Assembly (NCBI RefSeq): GCF_000423665.1
Contig: NZ_AUIK01000033.1
Coordinates: 34,492-98,491 of the forward strand
Direction of reading: 5' to 3'
Source: Solirubrobacter soli DSM 22325
GTDB lineage: Bacteria; Actinomycetota; Thermoleophilia; Solirubrobacterales; Solirubrobacteraceae
DNA: 64,000 nucleotides
Both the position numbers and the translations under genes were made by a program. Of the stretch, positions 54,967 to 63,478 are shown one piece after another. The first letter of the stretch is position 1, and each line of letters begins with the position of its first letter. Below the pieces are notes generated by a model. The model did not search any database and was not told the origin of the DNA. It saw only the letters and a program-made list of their open reading frames with translations.

Positions 54967-55299
54967 GTGCCCGACAAGTTCCTACCACCCCCGTTCCGTG
55001 TCGATGTCGCCTATGACGGCGATGAGGCCCGCCTGAGCCCGGTCGGCGAGCTCGACATGAGCACCAGCGCGCACCTCGAGGCGGCCCTCGAGGACGCGTC
55101 ACTGCCCGGGCGCCGCGTGGTCGTCGACCTGCGCGGGCTCGAGTTCATGGACTCGACCGGGCTGACGCTGCTGACCCGTTGGTCGCTGGCCGCTGAGCGC
55201 GACGGCTTCTCGCTCGCGCTGGTGCCCGGCAACGAGCGGATCCAGCGGTTGTTCGAGCTCACACGCCTCGTCACGCATTTCCAGTTCGTCTCGGGGTAG
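54967..55299 (+). CDS. STAS domain anti-anti-sigma factor (SpoIIAA/RsbV-like)
   Basis: 110 residues. Pattern SPVGELDMSTSAHLEAALED and VVVDLRGLEFMDSTGLTLLT, the latter holding the phospho-acceptor Ser/Thr of DSTG. It would bind the anti-sigma kinase when unphosphorylated and so free the sigma factor. The start is GTG 54967 with GGAG upstream. It lies just before a DUF2294 gene and the sigma factor, on the same strand. Confidence 0.87.
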   Translation: MPDKFLPPPFRVDVAYDGDEARLSPVGELDMSTSAHLEAALEDASLPGRRVVVDLRGLEFMDSTGLTLLTRWSLAAERDGFSLALVPGNERIQRLFELTRLVTHFQFVSG

Positions 55300-55313
55300 G
55301 ACCACCCGAAGGT

Positions 55314-55736
55314 ATGACTGACGATGCGCGTGATCTGATCGACGCCGCCGGCCTGACGGCGCCCGGGTCGCTCCGGGCCGCGTTGGCCAACGCGATGGTC
55401 GGCCTCAAGAAGCGGTACTACGGCCGCGGTCCGGAGGCCGCCAAGGCGTTCATCGAGGACGACTACATCTTCGTGGTGCTCGAGGGCGGGATGACCCGGA
55501 ACGAGGAGACGCTGCTCGCCGCCGGCAAGGAGGATCTGGTCCGCCAGTACCGGCTGACGTTCCAGGATGTCGTCGGCCCGACGGCCACCGGCGCCGTCGA
55601 GGAGCTGACCGGACGCCGGGTGATCGGCTACCACAGCCAGGTCGTGTTCGACCCCTTCCGGGCGTTCGAGATCTTCGTCCTGGAGCCGGCCGGTGCCCTG
55701 TCTGGGAACGGACGAGGTCGCCCCGACGACGGCTGA
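55314..55736 (+). CDS. DUF2294 family protein
   Basis: 140 residues matching DUF2294: LRAALANAMVGLKKRYYGRG, AKAFIEDDYIFVVLEGGMTR, NEETLLAAGKEDLVRQYRLT and YHSQVVFDPFRAFEIFVLEP. In other bacteria these small proteins are found near sodium-dependent or stress genes, but the function is not established. It is 14 bases after the STAS gene and 31 before the sigma factor, so they are likely cotranscribed. Confidence 0.85.
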   Translation: MTDDARDLIDAAGLTAPGSLRAALANAMVGLKKRYYGRGPEAAKAFIEDDYIFVVLEGGMTRNEETLLAAGKEDLVRQYRLTFQDVVGPTATGAVEELTGRRVIGYHSQVVFDPFRAFEIFVLEPAGALSGNGRGRPDDG

Positions 55737-55767
55737 TTTCTGAGCCTCGGGGTACGGAACCCGTTTG

Positions 55768-56565
55768 ATGGCTCAGTTTGCAAGCGCCGAGCGGCCGCGC
55801 TCGGCGGCACCGATCGACCGCGCGCGCCGACAGCGCGAGGACCAGCGCCTGATGCGCAAGGTCCAGACCGGAGACGACCGTGCCCGCGAGGAGCTGATCG
55901 AGCGCTACATGCCGCTCGCGCGTTCTCTTGCGCTGCGCTACCGGCGGGCGAGCGAGCCACTCGACGACCTCATCCAGGTGGCGTCGGTCGGGCTGGTCAA
56001 GGCCGTCGACCGCTGGGATCCCGAGCGCGGGCTCGCGTTCTCGTCCTACGCGGTGCCGACGATCCTCGGCGAGCTGCGCCGGTACTTCCGCGACTCGACG
56101 TGGGACGTGCGCCCCGCCCGCGACCTGCAGGAGCTCTGCCTGGCACTCGAGGACGCGCGCGAGGCCCTGTGGGCCGAGCTCGGCCGCCAGCCGACCGTCG
56201 CCGACCTCGCCGCGCGGCTCGAACGCCAGCCGGAGGAGATCGTCGAGGCGCTGCAGGCGACCGAGGGGCGCTCCGTGCGCTCACTCGACGCGCCGGTGCA
56301 CGACGAGGAGAACGACTCGGCCTCGGCGGGCGACCTGATCGGCTCCGACGACGAGGAGTTCGCCCGCGTCGAGGCGGGCGTCACGCTCGAGCGACTGACC
56401 GGCATCCTCGACGACCGCGCCCGCGAGATCCTGCGGCTGCGCTTCGCGGAGGACCTGCTGCAGTCCGAGATCGCCGACCAAGTCGGCTGCTCGCAGATGC
56501 ACGTGTCGCGGATCATCCGTTCCTCGCTGGAGAAGTTGTACGCCTACGGATCGGGAGCACCATGA
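55768..56565 (+). CDS. RNA polymerase sigma factor, SigB/SigF/SigG family
   Basis: 265 residues. Region 2 is RYMPLARSLALRYRRASEPL, DDLIQVASVGLVKAVDRWDP and FSSYAVPTILGELRRYFRDS. Region 3 is ALWAELGRQPTVADLAARLE. Region 4 is LRLRFAEDLLQSEIADQVGC and SQMHVSRIIRSSLEKLYAYG. It is a stress or developmental sigma factor that would be held by an RsbW-like kinase, and such a kinase is encoded 4.4 kb downstream. The start is ATG 55768. A GGGTAC word (55750) resembles a SigB -10 element and would allow self-activation, but the -35 is poor. Confidence 0.93.
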   Translation: MAQFASAERPRSAAPIDRARRQREDQRLMRKVQTGDDRAREELIERYMPLARSLALRYRRASEPLDDLIQVASVGLVKAVDRWDPERGLAFSSYAVPTILGELRRYFRDSTWDVRPARDLQELCLALEDAREALWAELGRQPTVADLAARLERQPEEIVEALQATEGRSVRSLDAPVHDEENDSASAGDLIGSDDEEFARVEAGVTLERLTGILDDRAREILRLRFAEDLLQSEIADQVGCSQMHVSRIIRSSLEKLYAYGSGAP

Positions 56566-56732
56566 CCGTTCTTGAAGTCCCGCAACCCACTGAGCCGGCG
56601 ACGCCGATCGTGCCGCCGGAGCCGGCCACGCCCGCCGTCCCCGACGACCCGGTCGTCCCCGCCGATCCGACGCCGGATCGCGAGACCCCGCCGCCGGACG
56701 ACCCACCGCCGCCGAAGCCGGACGAAACCTGA
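56562..56732 (+). CDS. Small Pro/Asp/Thr-rich protein coupled to the sigma factor
   Basis: 56 residues starting MTVLEVPQPTEPATPIVPPE. The ATG overlaps the sigma stop (ATGA), and GGGAG is well placed upstream. It is acidic and Pro-rich throughout, with no signal peptide or domain. It is probably disordered. The coupling to the sigma factor suggests it is translated. Its role is unknown. Confidence 0.55.
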   Translation: MTVLEVPQPTEPATPIVPPEPATPAVPDDPVVPADPTPDRETPPPDDPPPPKPDET

Positions 56733-56756
56733 AGAGGGTCAGACCCCGTTCAGGTT
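56726..56756. repeat. Palindromic intergenic repeat, copy E (diverged)
   Basis: Outer arms AACCTGAA (56726-56733) and TTCAGGTT (56749-56756), with inner GAGGG and CCCCG around TCAGA. Stem mismatches make it more diverged than copies A-C. It overlaps the stop codons of both convergent genes (56730-56732 and 56739-56741), which implies that the ends of both proteins have drifted into the repeat. Confidence 0.6.
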
Positions 56757-57785
56757 CGCCACGCCGGGCGCGTGCTCGCGCTCGTCGATCAGGTCCAGCA
56801 CCGCGCGCTCGATCGCCGGATGCTGGGTGGGGAGCGAGCCGGGCTCGGCGGCGGCCTCGATCAGCTCGCGGTCGAGGACGAGACCGCCGCGGTAGGCGTC
56901 GAACACGCGTGGGTCGATGTAGGACGCGCGGCAGACCGCCGGCGTGTTCCCCAGGTAGTGGGCGGTCTCCTTGACCGCGCGGGTGATCGCGCGTTGGCGT
57001 GACGTCTTGGTGCCGAACGCCGGGCCTGAGACCGCGACGGCCAGCGCGGCGATCACGGTGGCGCTCCAGGTGCGGAAGTCCTTGGCCGAGAAGTCGCCGC
57101 CCGTCCGCTCCTTCAGGTAGTCGTTGATGTCGTCGGAACGCAGGTCGACCCAGCCCCGCCCGTCCTTGTAGGCGAGCAGCTCGGGCCCGCCGCCGCGGCG
57201 CCGCTTGAGCGAGCACACGACGTCCTGGGCGATCGGGTCGACGACGCCCTGGATGCGCCGTTGGCCGCTCTTGGCCGGGAAGTCGAAGACCATCTGGCCG
57301 TCCTCGACGCGCACGTGGCGCTTGCGCATCGTCGCCAGGCCGAAGGACTCCGTGTACGCCTCGGTGCCGATCCGGAAGAAGCCGCGATCGAGCAGCCGCA
57401 CCGCGCAGGCCAGCACACGCTCGCGGGTGAGCGCGTCGGTCCCCGCCAGGTCGGCCTCGACCTGCTCGCGCAGCCGCGGCAGCGCCTTCGCGAAGCGGGT
57501 CATGTCCTCGAACTTCTCCGCATCGCGGCGGACGCGCCAGGCGTCGTGGTAGCGGTACTGCTTGCGCCCGGCGGCGTCGATCCCGGTCGCCTGCAGGTGG
57601 CCGTTGGGATCCGTGCAGATCCAGACGTCCTTCCAGGCGGGCGGGATGCCGAGGGCGCGGATCCGCTCGACCACGTCGGGCTCCGTGACCCGCTCGCCGC
57701 CCGCCTCGTAGTACGCGAACCCGCGGCCGGCGCGCCGGCGTGTGATCCCGGGTCCGGAGCAGTCGGCGCGACGCAGCCTCGTCAT
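56739..57785 (-). CDS. DNA topoisomerase IB (poxvirus-type)
   Basis: 348 residues. It relaxes supercoils through a 3'-phosphotyrosine intermediate. The N-terminal domain has GFAYYEAGGERVTEPDVVER, IPPAWKDVWI and GRKQYRYHDAW. The catalytic domain has KSGQRRIQGVVDP, KDFRTWSATV and the nucleophile Y289 in CRASYIDPRVFDAY. It is a small bacterial form of the eukaryotic/poxviral type. The start is ATG 57785. It ends inside repeat copy E and is divergent from a STAS gene. The same compact form is common in NHEJ-carrying actinobacteria. Confidence 0.93.
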   Translation of the reverse strand: MTRLRRADCSGPGITRRRAGRGFAYYEAGGERVTEPDVVERIRALGIPPAWKDVWICTDPNGHLQATGIDAAGRKQYRYHDAWRVRRDAEKFEDMTRFAKALPRLREQVEADLAGTDALTRERVLACAVRLLDRGFFRIGTEAYTESFGLATMRKRHVRVEDGQMVFDFPAKSGQRRIQGVVDPIAQDVVCSLKRRRGGGPELLAYKDGRGWVDLRSDDINDYLKERTGGDFSAKDFRTWSATVIAALAVAVSGPAFGTKTSRQRAITRAVKETAHYLGNTPAVCRASYIDPRVFDAYRGGLVLDRELIEAAAEPGSLPTQHPAIERAVLDLIDEREHAPGVANLNGV

Positions 57786-57828
57786 CACGTCACACTCCCC
57801 GCCGACGCAGCGGTTTAGGCTTCCGCGC

Positions 57829-58146
57829 GTGACGCGGTTCTCATTCCATACAACGGTCGACGGCGCCCGCGCCAACATCGTTGTGCGCGGTGAGCTGGAC
57901 CTGCTCGCGACCTCCGAGTTCGAGCCCGAATTGGCCCGGCTCGCCGATGAACCGGGGCTCGACGAGGTCGCGCTCGACCTGCGCGAGCTGGACTTCATGG
58001 ACTCCAGCGGACTGCGCGCCGTGCTGCAGGGCGCGCGGCTGCTGGGCGAGAACGACCGCCGCCTGATCCTCCTGCGCGGCCCCTCGCCCGTTCAGCGCGT
58101 CTTCGAGCTCACCCGGACTACCGAGCGGCTCGAGTTCATCGACTAG
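57829..58146 (+). CDS. STAS domain anti-anti-sigma factor
   Basis: 105 residues: VRGELDLLATSEFEPELARL and VALDLRELDFMDSSGLRAVL, with the phosphorylation motif DSSG. It is the second of three STAS proteins in the region. The start is GTG 57829. It is convergent with Ku, sharing stop-codon bases, and divergent from the topoisomerase, with a 43-base gap. It would bind an RsbW-type kinase. Confidence 0.87.
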   Translation: MTRFSFHTTVDGARANIVVRGELDLLATSEFEPELARLADEPGLDEVALDLRELDFMDSSGLRAVLQGARLLGENDRRLILLRGPSPVQRVFELTRTTERLEFID

Positions 58147-58976
58147 CCGACCTTCTCTTTTTCCTTGGCCGGGGTGCTCTTGCGCTTCGGCTTGTCCACC
58201 GCGGCCAGGCTCGCCTCCAGCGCGGCCATCAGGTCCGGCACCTTCGCGGGCGCGGGCGCCTCGGGCACGGTGGTGATCTCCTCGCCGGCCGCCTTGCGCT
58301 CGATCAGGTCGAGCACCTTCTCGCGGTACTCGTCCTTGTAGCGCTCGGGCTCGAAGGCACCCGACAGCGAGTCGATCAGCTGCTGGGCCATCGCCACCTC
58401 GCGGTCGGAGACCTTGAGCTCGTCGGCGTCGGGGAGGCCGTCCAGGTCTCCGGTGGAGACGACCTCGTCGGCGAAGATCATCGTCTCCATCATCAGCACC
58501 GACCCGTCGCGGGCCGGCCGGATCGCGACCAGTTGCTCCTTGGAGCGCAGGATCACGCGCGCGATCGCGACGCGGCCGGACTCCTGCATCGCGTTCAGCA
58601 GCAGCCCGTACGCCTTCGCGGCGCCCTTGTCCGGGACCAGGTAGTACGGGTGGTCGTAATAGACGGGGTCGATGTCGGCGAGGTCGACGAAGTCCTCGAT
58701 GTCGATCGTGCGCGACTTCTCCGGCTCCAGCGCCTCGAGCTCATCCGGGTTGATCAGGACGTAGGAGTCCTTGGTCAGCTCGTAGCCCTTGACCAGGTTC
58801 TCGTAGGGAACCTCTTCGCCGGTCACGGAGTCCACGCGCTTCTGTGCGATCCGGCTCCCGGTCTCGCCGTTGAGCTGGTGGAACCGCACTGTTTTCTTGG
58901 AGACCGCGGAGTAGAGCTTGATGGGGACGTTGACGAGCCCGAACGAGATCGCTCCACTCCACATTGATCGCGCCAT
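58143..58976 (-). CDS. ku: Ku protein (NHEJ DNA-end binding)
   Basis: 277 residues, the bacterial homodimeric Ku. MARSMWSGAISFGLVNVPIK is the classic start; RFHQLNGETGSRIAQKRVDS, YYLVPDKGAAKAYGLLLNAM and EYREKVLDLIERKAAGE mark the core. A Lys-rich C-terminal tail (PKRKSTPAKEKEK) should bind DNA. It binds broken ends and recruits the ligase encoded 38 bases upstream in the same direction. Confidence 0.96.
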   Translation of the reverse strand: MARSMWSGAISFGLVNVPIKLYSAVSKKTVRFHQLNGETGSRIAQKRVDSVTGEEVPYENLVKGYELTKDSYVLINPDELEALEPEKSRTIDIEDFVDLADIDPVYYDHPYYLVPDKGAAKAYGLLLNAMQESGRVAIARVILRSKEQLVAIRPARDGSVLMMETMIFADEVVSTGDLDGLPDADELKVSDREVAMAQQLIDSLSGAFEPERYKDEYREKVLDLIERKAAGEEITTVPEAPAPAKVPDLMAALEASLAAVDKPKRKSTPAKEKEKVG

Positions 58977-59014
58977 CCCCACATTCTGACGGACGGGGAG
59001 GACGAGGGCGCAAT

Positions 59015-60445
59015 TTACGGTTCTTCCGGCGCGACGGCGTCCGCGGGGTCGAGGTCGTCGCGCAGGCCCTTGTAGACCGGGTGGCGCAAGGTGCCGATGT
59101 CGGTGATGTCCCCGTAGTCGACGCTCGCCACCAGGGTCGGCTCGATGAAGTGCGTCGCCTTCTCGGGCTGGGTGCCGGTGAACGGCGAGGTCTCGCGCGC
59201 GAGCGGGTCGACGATGCCCTGCAGGCGCTTGAGCTCGGCCTCGTTGAAGCCGGTTCCCACCTTGCCCGCGTACCGCAGCTCCCCGTCGTCGGTCATGAAG
59301 CCGATCACGAGCGCGCCGATCTTCCCGAGCCGTCCGCCGTCGCCGCCCACCCAGCCGCCGACGACGACGTCGGTGTTGCGGACGTTCTTGACCTTGACCC
59401 ACCCCTGGGAGCGGCGGCCGGCGAGATAGGTGCCGTCCAGCCGCTTGGCGACGAGGCCCTCGAGCCCCTGCGCCCTGGTGGCTTCCAGCAGGCCGGGGCC
59501 ATTGCCCGTGTGGTAGGCGGGAACCTGCCAGGTGGGGCCCGCGAGCTCGAGCTTGGCCAGGAGGGAGCGGCGCTGCTCGTAGGTCAGCTCCAGCAGCGAG
59601 TGGCCGTCGAGCCAGAGCAGGTCGAAGATCATGTACACGACGGGTTCGGAGGTCGAGAGCCGCCGGACCATCCCCTCGCTCGTCAAGTGCATGCGACGCT
59701 GCAGGCGCTGGAAGCTCGGCCGCCCATGCTCGTCGAGCGCGACGACCTCGCCGTCGAGGATCGCCTCGTGGGTGCCGAGCGCGCGGCCCAGCCCGCGCAG
59801 CTCCGGGTAGCGGGGGGTGATGTTGTTGCCGTTGCGGCTCTCCAGGCGCAGCCGGCCGCCGTCGGCGTAGCCGACCGCCCGCACCCCGTCCCACTTGATC
59901 TCGTACGCCCACTGGTCCCCCACCGGGAGCGTCTTGCCCGTGCGCGCCAACATCGGCGGGACCTTGTCCGGCAGCGGCGCCCGATCCGGGTCCTCCGGCG
60001 GGTCCATCCGGTGGATCATCCAGTTCTTGCCGCCGGTCTTGAACAGGACGTACTTGCCGCGCACGCGCTCGCCGTGGAAGGTGACCATCACCTCGGCGTC
60101 GCGCCATTTGTGGACCTCGAACGTGCCGCGGTCGAAGATCCGCATCGTGCCCGCGCCGTAGTGGCCGGCCGGGATCTCGCCATGGAAGTCCAGGTATTCG
60201 AGCGGGTGGTCCTCGGTCCGGACGGCGAGGTTGTTGCGCTTGGGGTCGGTCGGGATGCCCTTCGGGACGGCCCAGCTCGCGAGCGTGCCGTCGTGCTCGA
60301 GCCGCAGATCCCAGTGCATCGCGCGCGCCGAGTGCTCCTGCACGACGAAGCGCATTTCGGGCTCGCGCTCGGGGGCGTCTCCCGCCGGTTCCGGGGTTCC
60401 CTCGAAGTCGCGTTTGGCTCTATAGGCCTCGAGACCGTCGCCCAT
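59015..60445 (-). CDS. ligD: LigD phosphoesterase-ligase protein (NHEJ ATP-dependent ligase)
   Basis: 476 residues. An N-terminal 3'-phosphoesterase (about 30-145: FVVQEHSARAMHWDLRLEHD, GHYGAGTMRIFDRGTFE) is joined to an ATP-dependent DNA ligase with nucleophile K184 (YEIKWDGVRAV), EAILDGEVVALDEHGRPSFQ, MIFDLLWLDGHSLL, EGLVAKRLDGTY and an OB domain. The polymerase domain is absent and is encoded separately at 53906-54808. It is upstream of ku and probably cotranscribed. It is divergent from a STAS gene. Confidence 0.95.
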   Translation of the reverse strand: MGDGLEAYRAKRDFEGTPEPAGDAPEREPEMRFVVQEHSARAMHWDLRLEHDGTLASWAVPKGIPTDPKRNNLAVRTEDHPLEYLDFHGEIPAGHYGAGTMRIFDRGTFEVHKWRDAEVMVTFHGERVRGKYVLFKTGGKNWMIHRMDPPEDPDRAPLPDKVPPMLARTGKTLPVGDQWAYEIKWDGVRAVGYADGGRLRLESRNGNNITPRYPELRGLGRALGTHEAILDGEVVALDEHGRPSFQRLQRRMHLTSEGMVRRLSTSEPVVYMIFDLLWLDGHSLLELTYEQRRSLLAKLELAGPTWQVPAYHTGNGPGLLEATRAQGLEGLVAKRLDGTYLAGRRSQGWVKVKNVRNTDVVVGGWVGGDGGRLGKIGALVIGFMTDDGELRYAGKVGTGFNEAELKRLQGIVDPLARETSPFTGTQPEKATHFIEPTLVASVDYGDITDIGTLRHPVYKGLRDDLDPADAVAPEEP

Positions 60446-60485
60446 ACCCGCCCACTGACGTTAGTTCACGGTGAAGGTGGGTATC

Positions 60486-60872
60486 GTGCACGCCCGTATG
60501 GACGCTAATCCAATCGTGCTGGACGAGAGCGTCGAGGACGTCGTCGTCGTCGTCGTAGAGGGAGAGCACGACATCTACACCGCGCCGACCCTGCGCGAGC
60601 GGCTCGAGGAGGCCCTCGGCCGCGGGGGCGGCATCGTCGTCGACCTGACGGCCGCGACCTTCGTGGATTCCTCGGTGCTCGGCGCGCTCCTGGACGCGCG
60701 GCGACGCGCGATCGAGGCCGGGCAGGGCTACGTGGTGTGCGTGGGCGACGCCGTCGAGCCTGGCGTTCAGCGCATCCTGGACATCACCGGCCTGGTCCCC
60801 GTCCTGCCGGTGCTGCAGGGTCGCGAGGAGGCCATCGCCGCCGCTCGCTCCACCAACGGCTCAGTCGAATGA
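60486..60872 (+). CDS. STAS domain anti-anti-sigma factor
   Basis: 128 residues: VVEGEHDIYTAPTLRERLEE and IVVDLTAATFVDSSVLGALL, with DSSVLG in place of the usual DSSGLG. It is the third STAS protein in the region. I use the GTG at 60486 because AGGTGG lies five bases upstream; ATG 60498 is possible. It is directly followed by the RsbW-like kinase and probably binds it. It is divergent from the ligase gene. Confidence 0.85.
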   Translation: MHARMDANPIVLDESVEDVVVVVVEGEHDIYTAPTLRERLEEALGRGGGIVVDLTAATFVDSSVLGALLDARRRAIEAGQGYVVCVGDAVEPGVQRILDITGLVPVLPVLQGREEAIAAARSTNGSVE

Positions 60873-60939
60873 GCCTGGCCAGCGGTCATCCCGGGTTCGG
60901 CCGCGGGTTTCAGGCGTCCCATTTCGGGGAGGGCGTCCG

Positions 60940-61428
60940 ATGAGCGGCCCGGCGCCGGAGGTCCTTCTGACCATGCCGGCGCGGCCGGAGGGCGTCGGCG
61001 TGGTGCGCCAGGCGCTCGCCGGGATGGCGGACGCGCTGGACTTCGACGCCTCGGTCCTGGCGGACATGAAGATGGCCGTCACCGAGGCGTGCACGAACGT
61101 CGTGGTCCACGCCTATGACGAGGACGCGGGCATGCTCGAGGTCGAGATGCTCGCCGACGAGACGGGCCTGACGATCGTCGTGCGTGACCACGGCGCCGGC
61201 ATCCAGCCGCGCCCCGCCCGCGCCGAGCCGCCCGCGCTGGGCCTCGGGCTGCCGCTGATCGCGGCGCTCTCGGACGCGTTCGAGCTCAAGGGCTCCGCCG
61301 GCCAGGGCACCGAGGTGCGGATGACCTTCTCCTACGCGCGCACGGGAGATCCCGCCCGCGCGAACCCGGTCACCGGGAACGTCGGCGCCGACGGCCGCTG
61401 GGATCCAGAGGCCGACGCGCCGGCCTGA
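60940..61428 (+). CDS. Anti-sigma factor serine kinase (RsbW/SpoIIAB-like HATPase)
   Basis: 162 residues of the GHKL fold: MKMAVTEACTNVVVHAYDED (N box), VRDHGAGIQP (G1) and GLGLPLIAALSDAFEL (G2). The family binds and inhibits a sigma factor and phosphorylates the STAS partner. The best partners are the SigB/F-type factor at 55768 and the adjacent STAS protein. A strong GGGAGGG precedes the ATG. A 24-codon frame bridges the preceding stop and this start. Confidence 0.88.
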   Translation: MSGPAPEVLLTMPARPEGVGVVRQALAGMADALDFDASVLADMKMAVTEACTNVVVHAYDEDAGMLEVEMLADETGLTIVVRDHGAGIQPRPARAEPPALGLGLPLIAALSDAFELKGSAGQGTEVRMTFSYARTGDPARANPVTGNVGADGRWDPEADAPA

Positions 61429-61533
61429 GGCTCATCCGCCGCTCACGGTTCCGTAACACCTCCATCACCTAGCCCGGCGAGGTAGCCGTCAGGGTTCCGG
61501 ACGTCTTTGTCGCGTCACGGAGGATGGTTGAAA

Positions 61534-63477
61534 ATGAAGCGCAGCTTCGCCCTCGGTGTGACGCTCGTCGCGGGTCTGGCGGCGGGTGGAGTGGCCGTGG
61601 GGCAGATCGTGAGCGGGGTCCCGACACCGCAGCCGGCGAGCGGGCATCCGGCCGACGTGCTGGCGGGCGGGTACTCGATGACGCCGGTCGCGGCCGGTGC
61701 GAACCCGCTCGAGAACCCGAAGTTCATCTGGAAGACCTACGGCTATCTGGACGACAACGCCGACGCGCTCTCGCGGACGCGCACCGAGCCCGACCAGAAC
61801 ACGTACCTCGCCACCGCCGAGAACCCCGGCGGCCCGACGGCGGGCTACGACTACGGCCGCCACTTCCTGATCCAGGGCCACGAGAACGGCTCCAACAAGG
61901 CCTATCTGACCCGGATCAACCTCGACGTCACCGACCCGGCGCACCGGATCACGCTGCTCAACGATCCGGTCGACGCCACGACGACCGGGATCACGACGAT
62001 CGACGGCTCGACGTATGACCCGTTCAACGGGCAACTGCTGTTCACGCAGGAGAACGGCAACGGCGGCGGCGTCGTCTCCACGCCGCTGAAGTGGGCGTCG
62101 ACCGGCACCCCCGCCCTGACCAAGCTCGACGGCTCGATGGGCCGCGCCGGCTACGAGGGCGTCCACAACGACAAGCTCGGCAACGTCTACCTCGTCGAGG
62201 ACACGGGCGGCTCCAACGTCGTCGACAACGGGACGCAGACGTTCGTCAAGCAGCCGAACTCGTTCATCTACCGCTTCGTGCCGACCTCACCGACCGACCT
62301 GGCGGCCGGCAAGCTGCAGGCGCTGCAGGTGTCGATCGACGGCGCGCCGTTCGTCTTCCATCCGGCCTCGCAGTCGCCGACCGCCGCGCGCGACGACGCG
62401 CTGGGCGAGCCGATCCGCCGCCTGCACTCCGGCGAGACGCTGACGGCCAAGTGGGTCACGATCCACGACACCGCCGTCGACGGAACGGCCGCGTTCGACG
62501 CCAACGCCGCCGCCAAGGCGAAGGGCGCGACCCCGCTCAAGCGCCCGGAGAACGGCAAGTTCGTGCCGGGGACCGACTTCAAGTCGTTCGTGATCACCGA
62601 GACCGGCGACACCGACGTCCGCGGCGGGGACTATCCCGGCGCGGCCGAGCGCGCCGCCTGGGGCGCGTTCCTGCGCATCGACATGCCCAGCGCGGGCTCC
62701 GACGACGCGACCGTCAAGGCGATCCTCGTCGGCGACAAGACCCACAACTCGTTCGACAACATCACGTTCCTCGACAAGAGCACGTTCCTGACGACCGAGG
62801 ACCGCGGCGACACGCTGCACCAGCAGCTCAACACGCTCGACTCGGTGTGGTCGTTCGACATCACCAAGGCCGTGACCGCGATCAACGGCGACGGCCGGCG
62901 CCTGGTCGCGCTCGGCCGCGACCCGGAGGCCGAGGTCAAGGGCAACAACGAGCCCACCGGCATCTTCGTCTCCGACGGCGCCACCGACCAGGCCGGCCTG
63001 CTCGGCGCGGGCGACCCGGGCCGTCAGCAGGGCGTGCGGATGTTCCTGACCCAGCAGCACGGCCTCAACACGACGTACGAGATCACCCCTGGTCGCTCGA
63101 ACGGCAACGTGGCCGTCGACGCGCCGGTGGGCGGGACGGTGCCGGCGACGTTGTCGCTGACGCTCGGCGCTCCGGCCTCGTTCGGCGCGTTCACCGCGGG
63201 CGTGGACAAGGACTACACCGCGTCCACGAGCGCCAACGTGATCAGCACCGCGGGCGACGCGGCGCTGAGCTCGTCGGACCCCGGCCATCTGATGAACGGG
63301 ACGTTCGCGCTGCCGTCGCCGCTGGAGGTCAGCTTCTCGAAGTCGACCTGGACCGCGCCCGTCTCCAACGACGCCGTGACGATCGGCTTCAAGCAGCACA
63401 TCGGGGCCGGTGACGCCCTGCGCACCGGCAGCTACTCCAAGACGCTGACGTTCACGCTGGCCACGACGAACCCCTGA
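61534..63477 (+). CDS. Secreted PhoX-like (DUF839) phosphatase family protein
   Basis: 647 residues with a signal peptide (about 1-25, starting MKRSFALGVTLVAGL). The beta-propeller fold of PhoX/DUF839 proteins is suggested by NTYLATAENPGGPTAGYDYG, MGRAGYEGVHNDKLGNVYLV, VEDTGGSN, FVITETGDTDVRGG and NNEPTGIFVSDGATDQAGLL. A final Ig-like domain (about 550-645) follows. The family has Ca2+/Fe-dependent phosphatase activity in known members; here activity is inferred. The start is ATG 61534 with GGAGG 10 bases upstream. The 105-base leader has no element I can name. Confidence 0.82.
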   Translation: MKRSFALGVTLVAGLAAGGVAVGQIVSGVPTPQPASGHPADVLAGGYSMTPVAAGANPLENPKFIWKTYGYLDDNADALSRTRTEPDQNTYLATAENPGGPTAGYDYGRHFLIQGHENGSNKAYLTRINLDVTDPAHRITLLNDPVDATTTGITTIDGSTYDPFNGQLLFTQENGNGGGVVSTPLKWASTGTPALTKLDGSMGRAGYEGVHNDKLGNVYLVEDTGGSNVVDNGTQTFVKQPNSFIYRFVPTSPTDLAAGKLQALQVSIDGAPFVFHPASQSPTAARDDALGEPIRRLHSGETLTAKWVTIHDTAVDGTAAFDANAAAKAKGATPLKRPENGKFVPGTDFKSFVITETGDTDVRGGDYPGAAERAAWGAFLRIDMPSAGSDDATVKAILVGDKTHNSFDNITFLDKSTFLTTEDRGDTLHQQLNTLDSVWSFDITKAVTAINGDGRRLVALGRDPEAEVKGNNEPTGIFVSDGATDQAGLLGAGDPGRQQGVRMFLTQQHGLNTTYEITPGRSNGNVAVDAPVGGTVPATLSLTLGAPASFGAFTAGVDKDYTASTSANVISTAGDAALSSSDPGHLMNGTFALPSPLEVSFSKSTWTAPVSNDAVTIGFKQHIGAGDALRTGSYSKTLTFTLATTNP

Positions 63478-63478
63478 G

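Noticed and set aside
61429..61533. A Pho-box promoter before the PhoX-like gene
   Set aside because: GGTTCCGTAACACC and CATCACC only loosely resemble known boxes, and I do not know the consensus for this group. Left unannotated.
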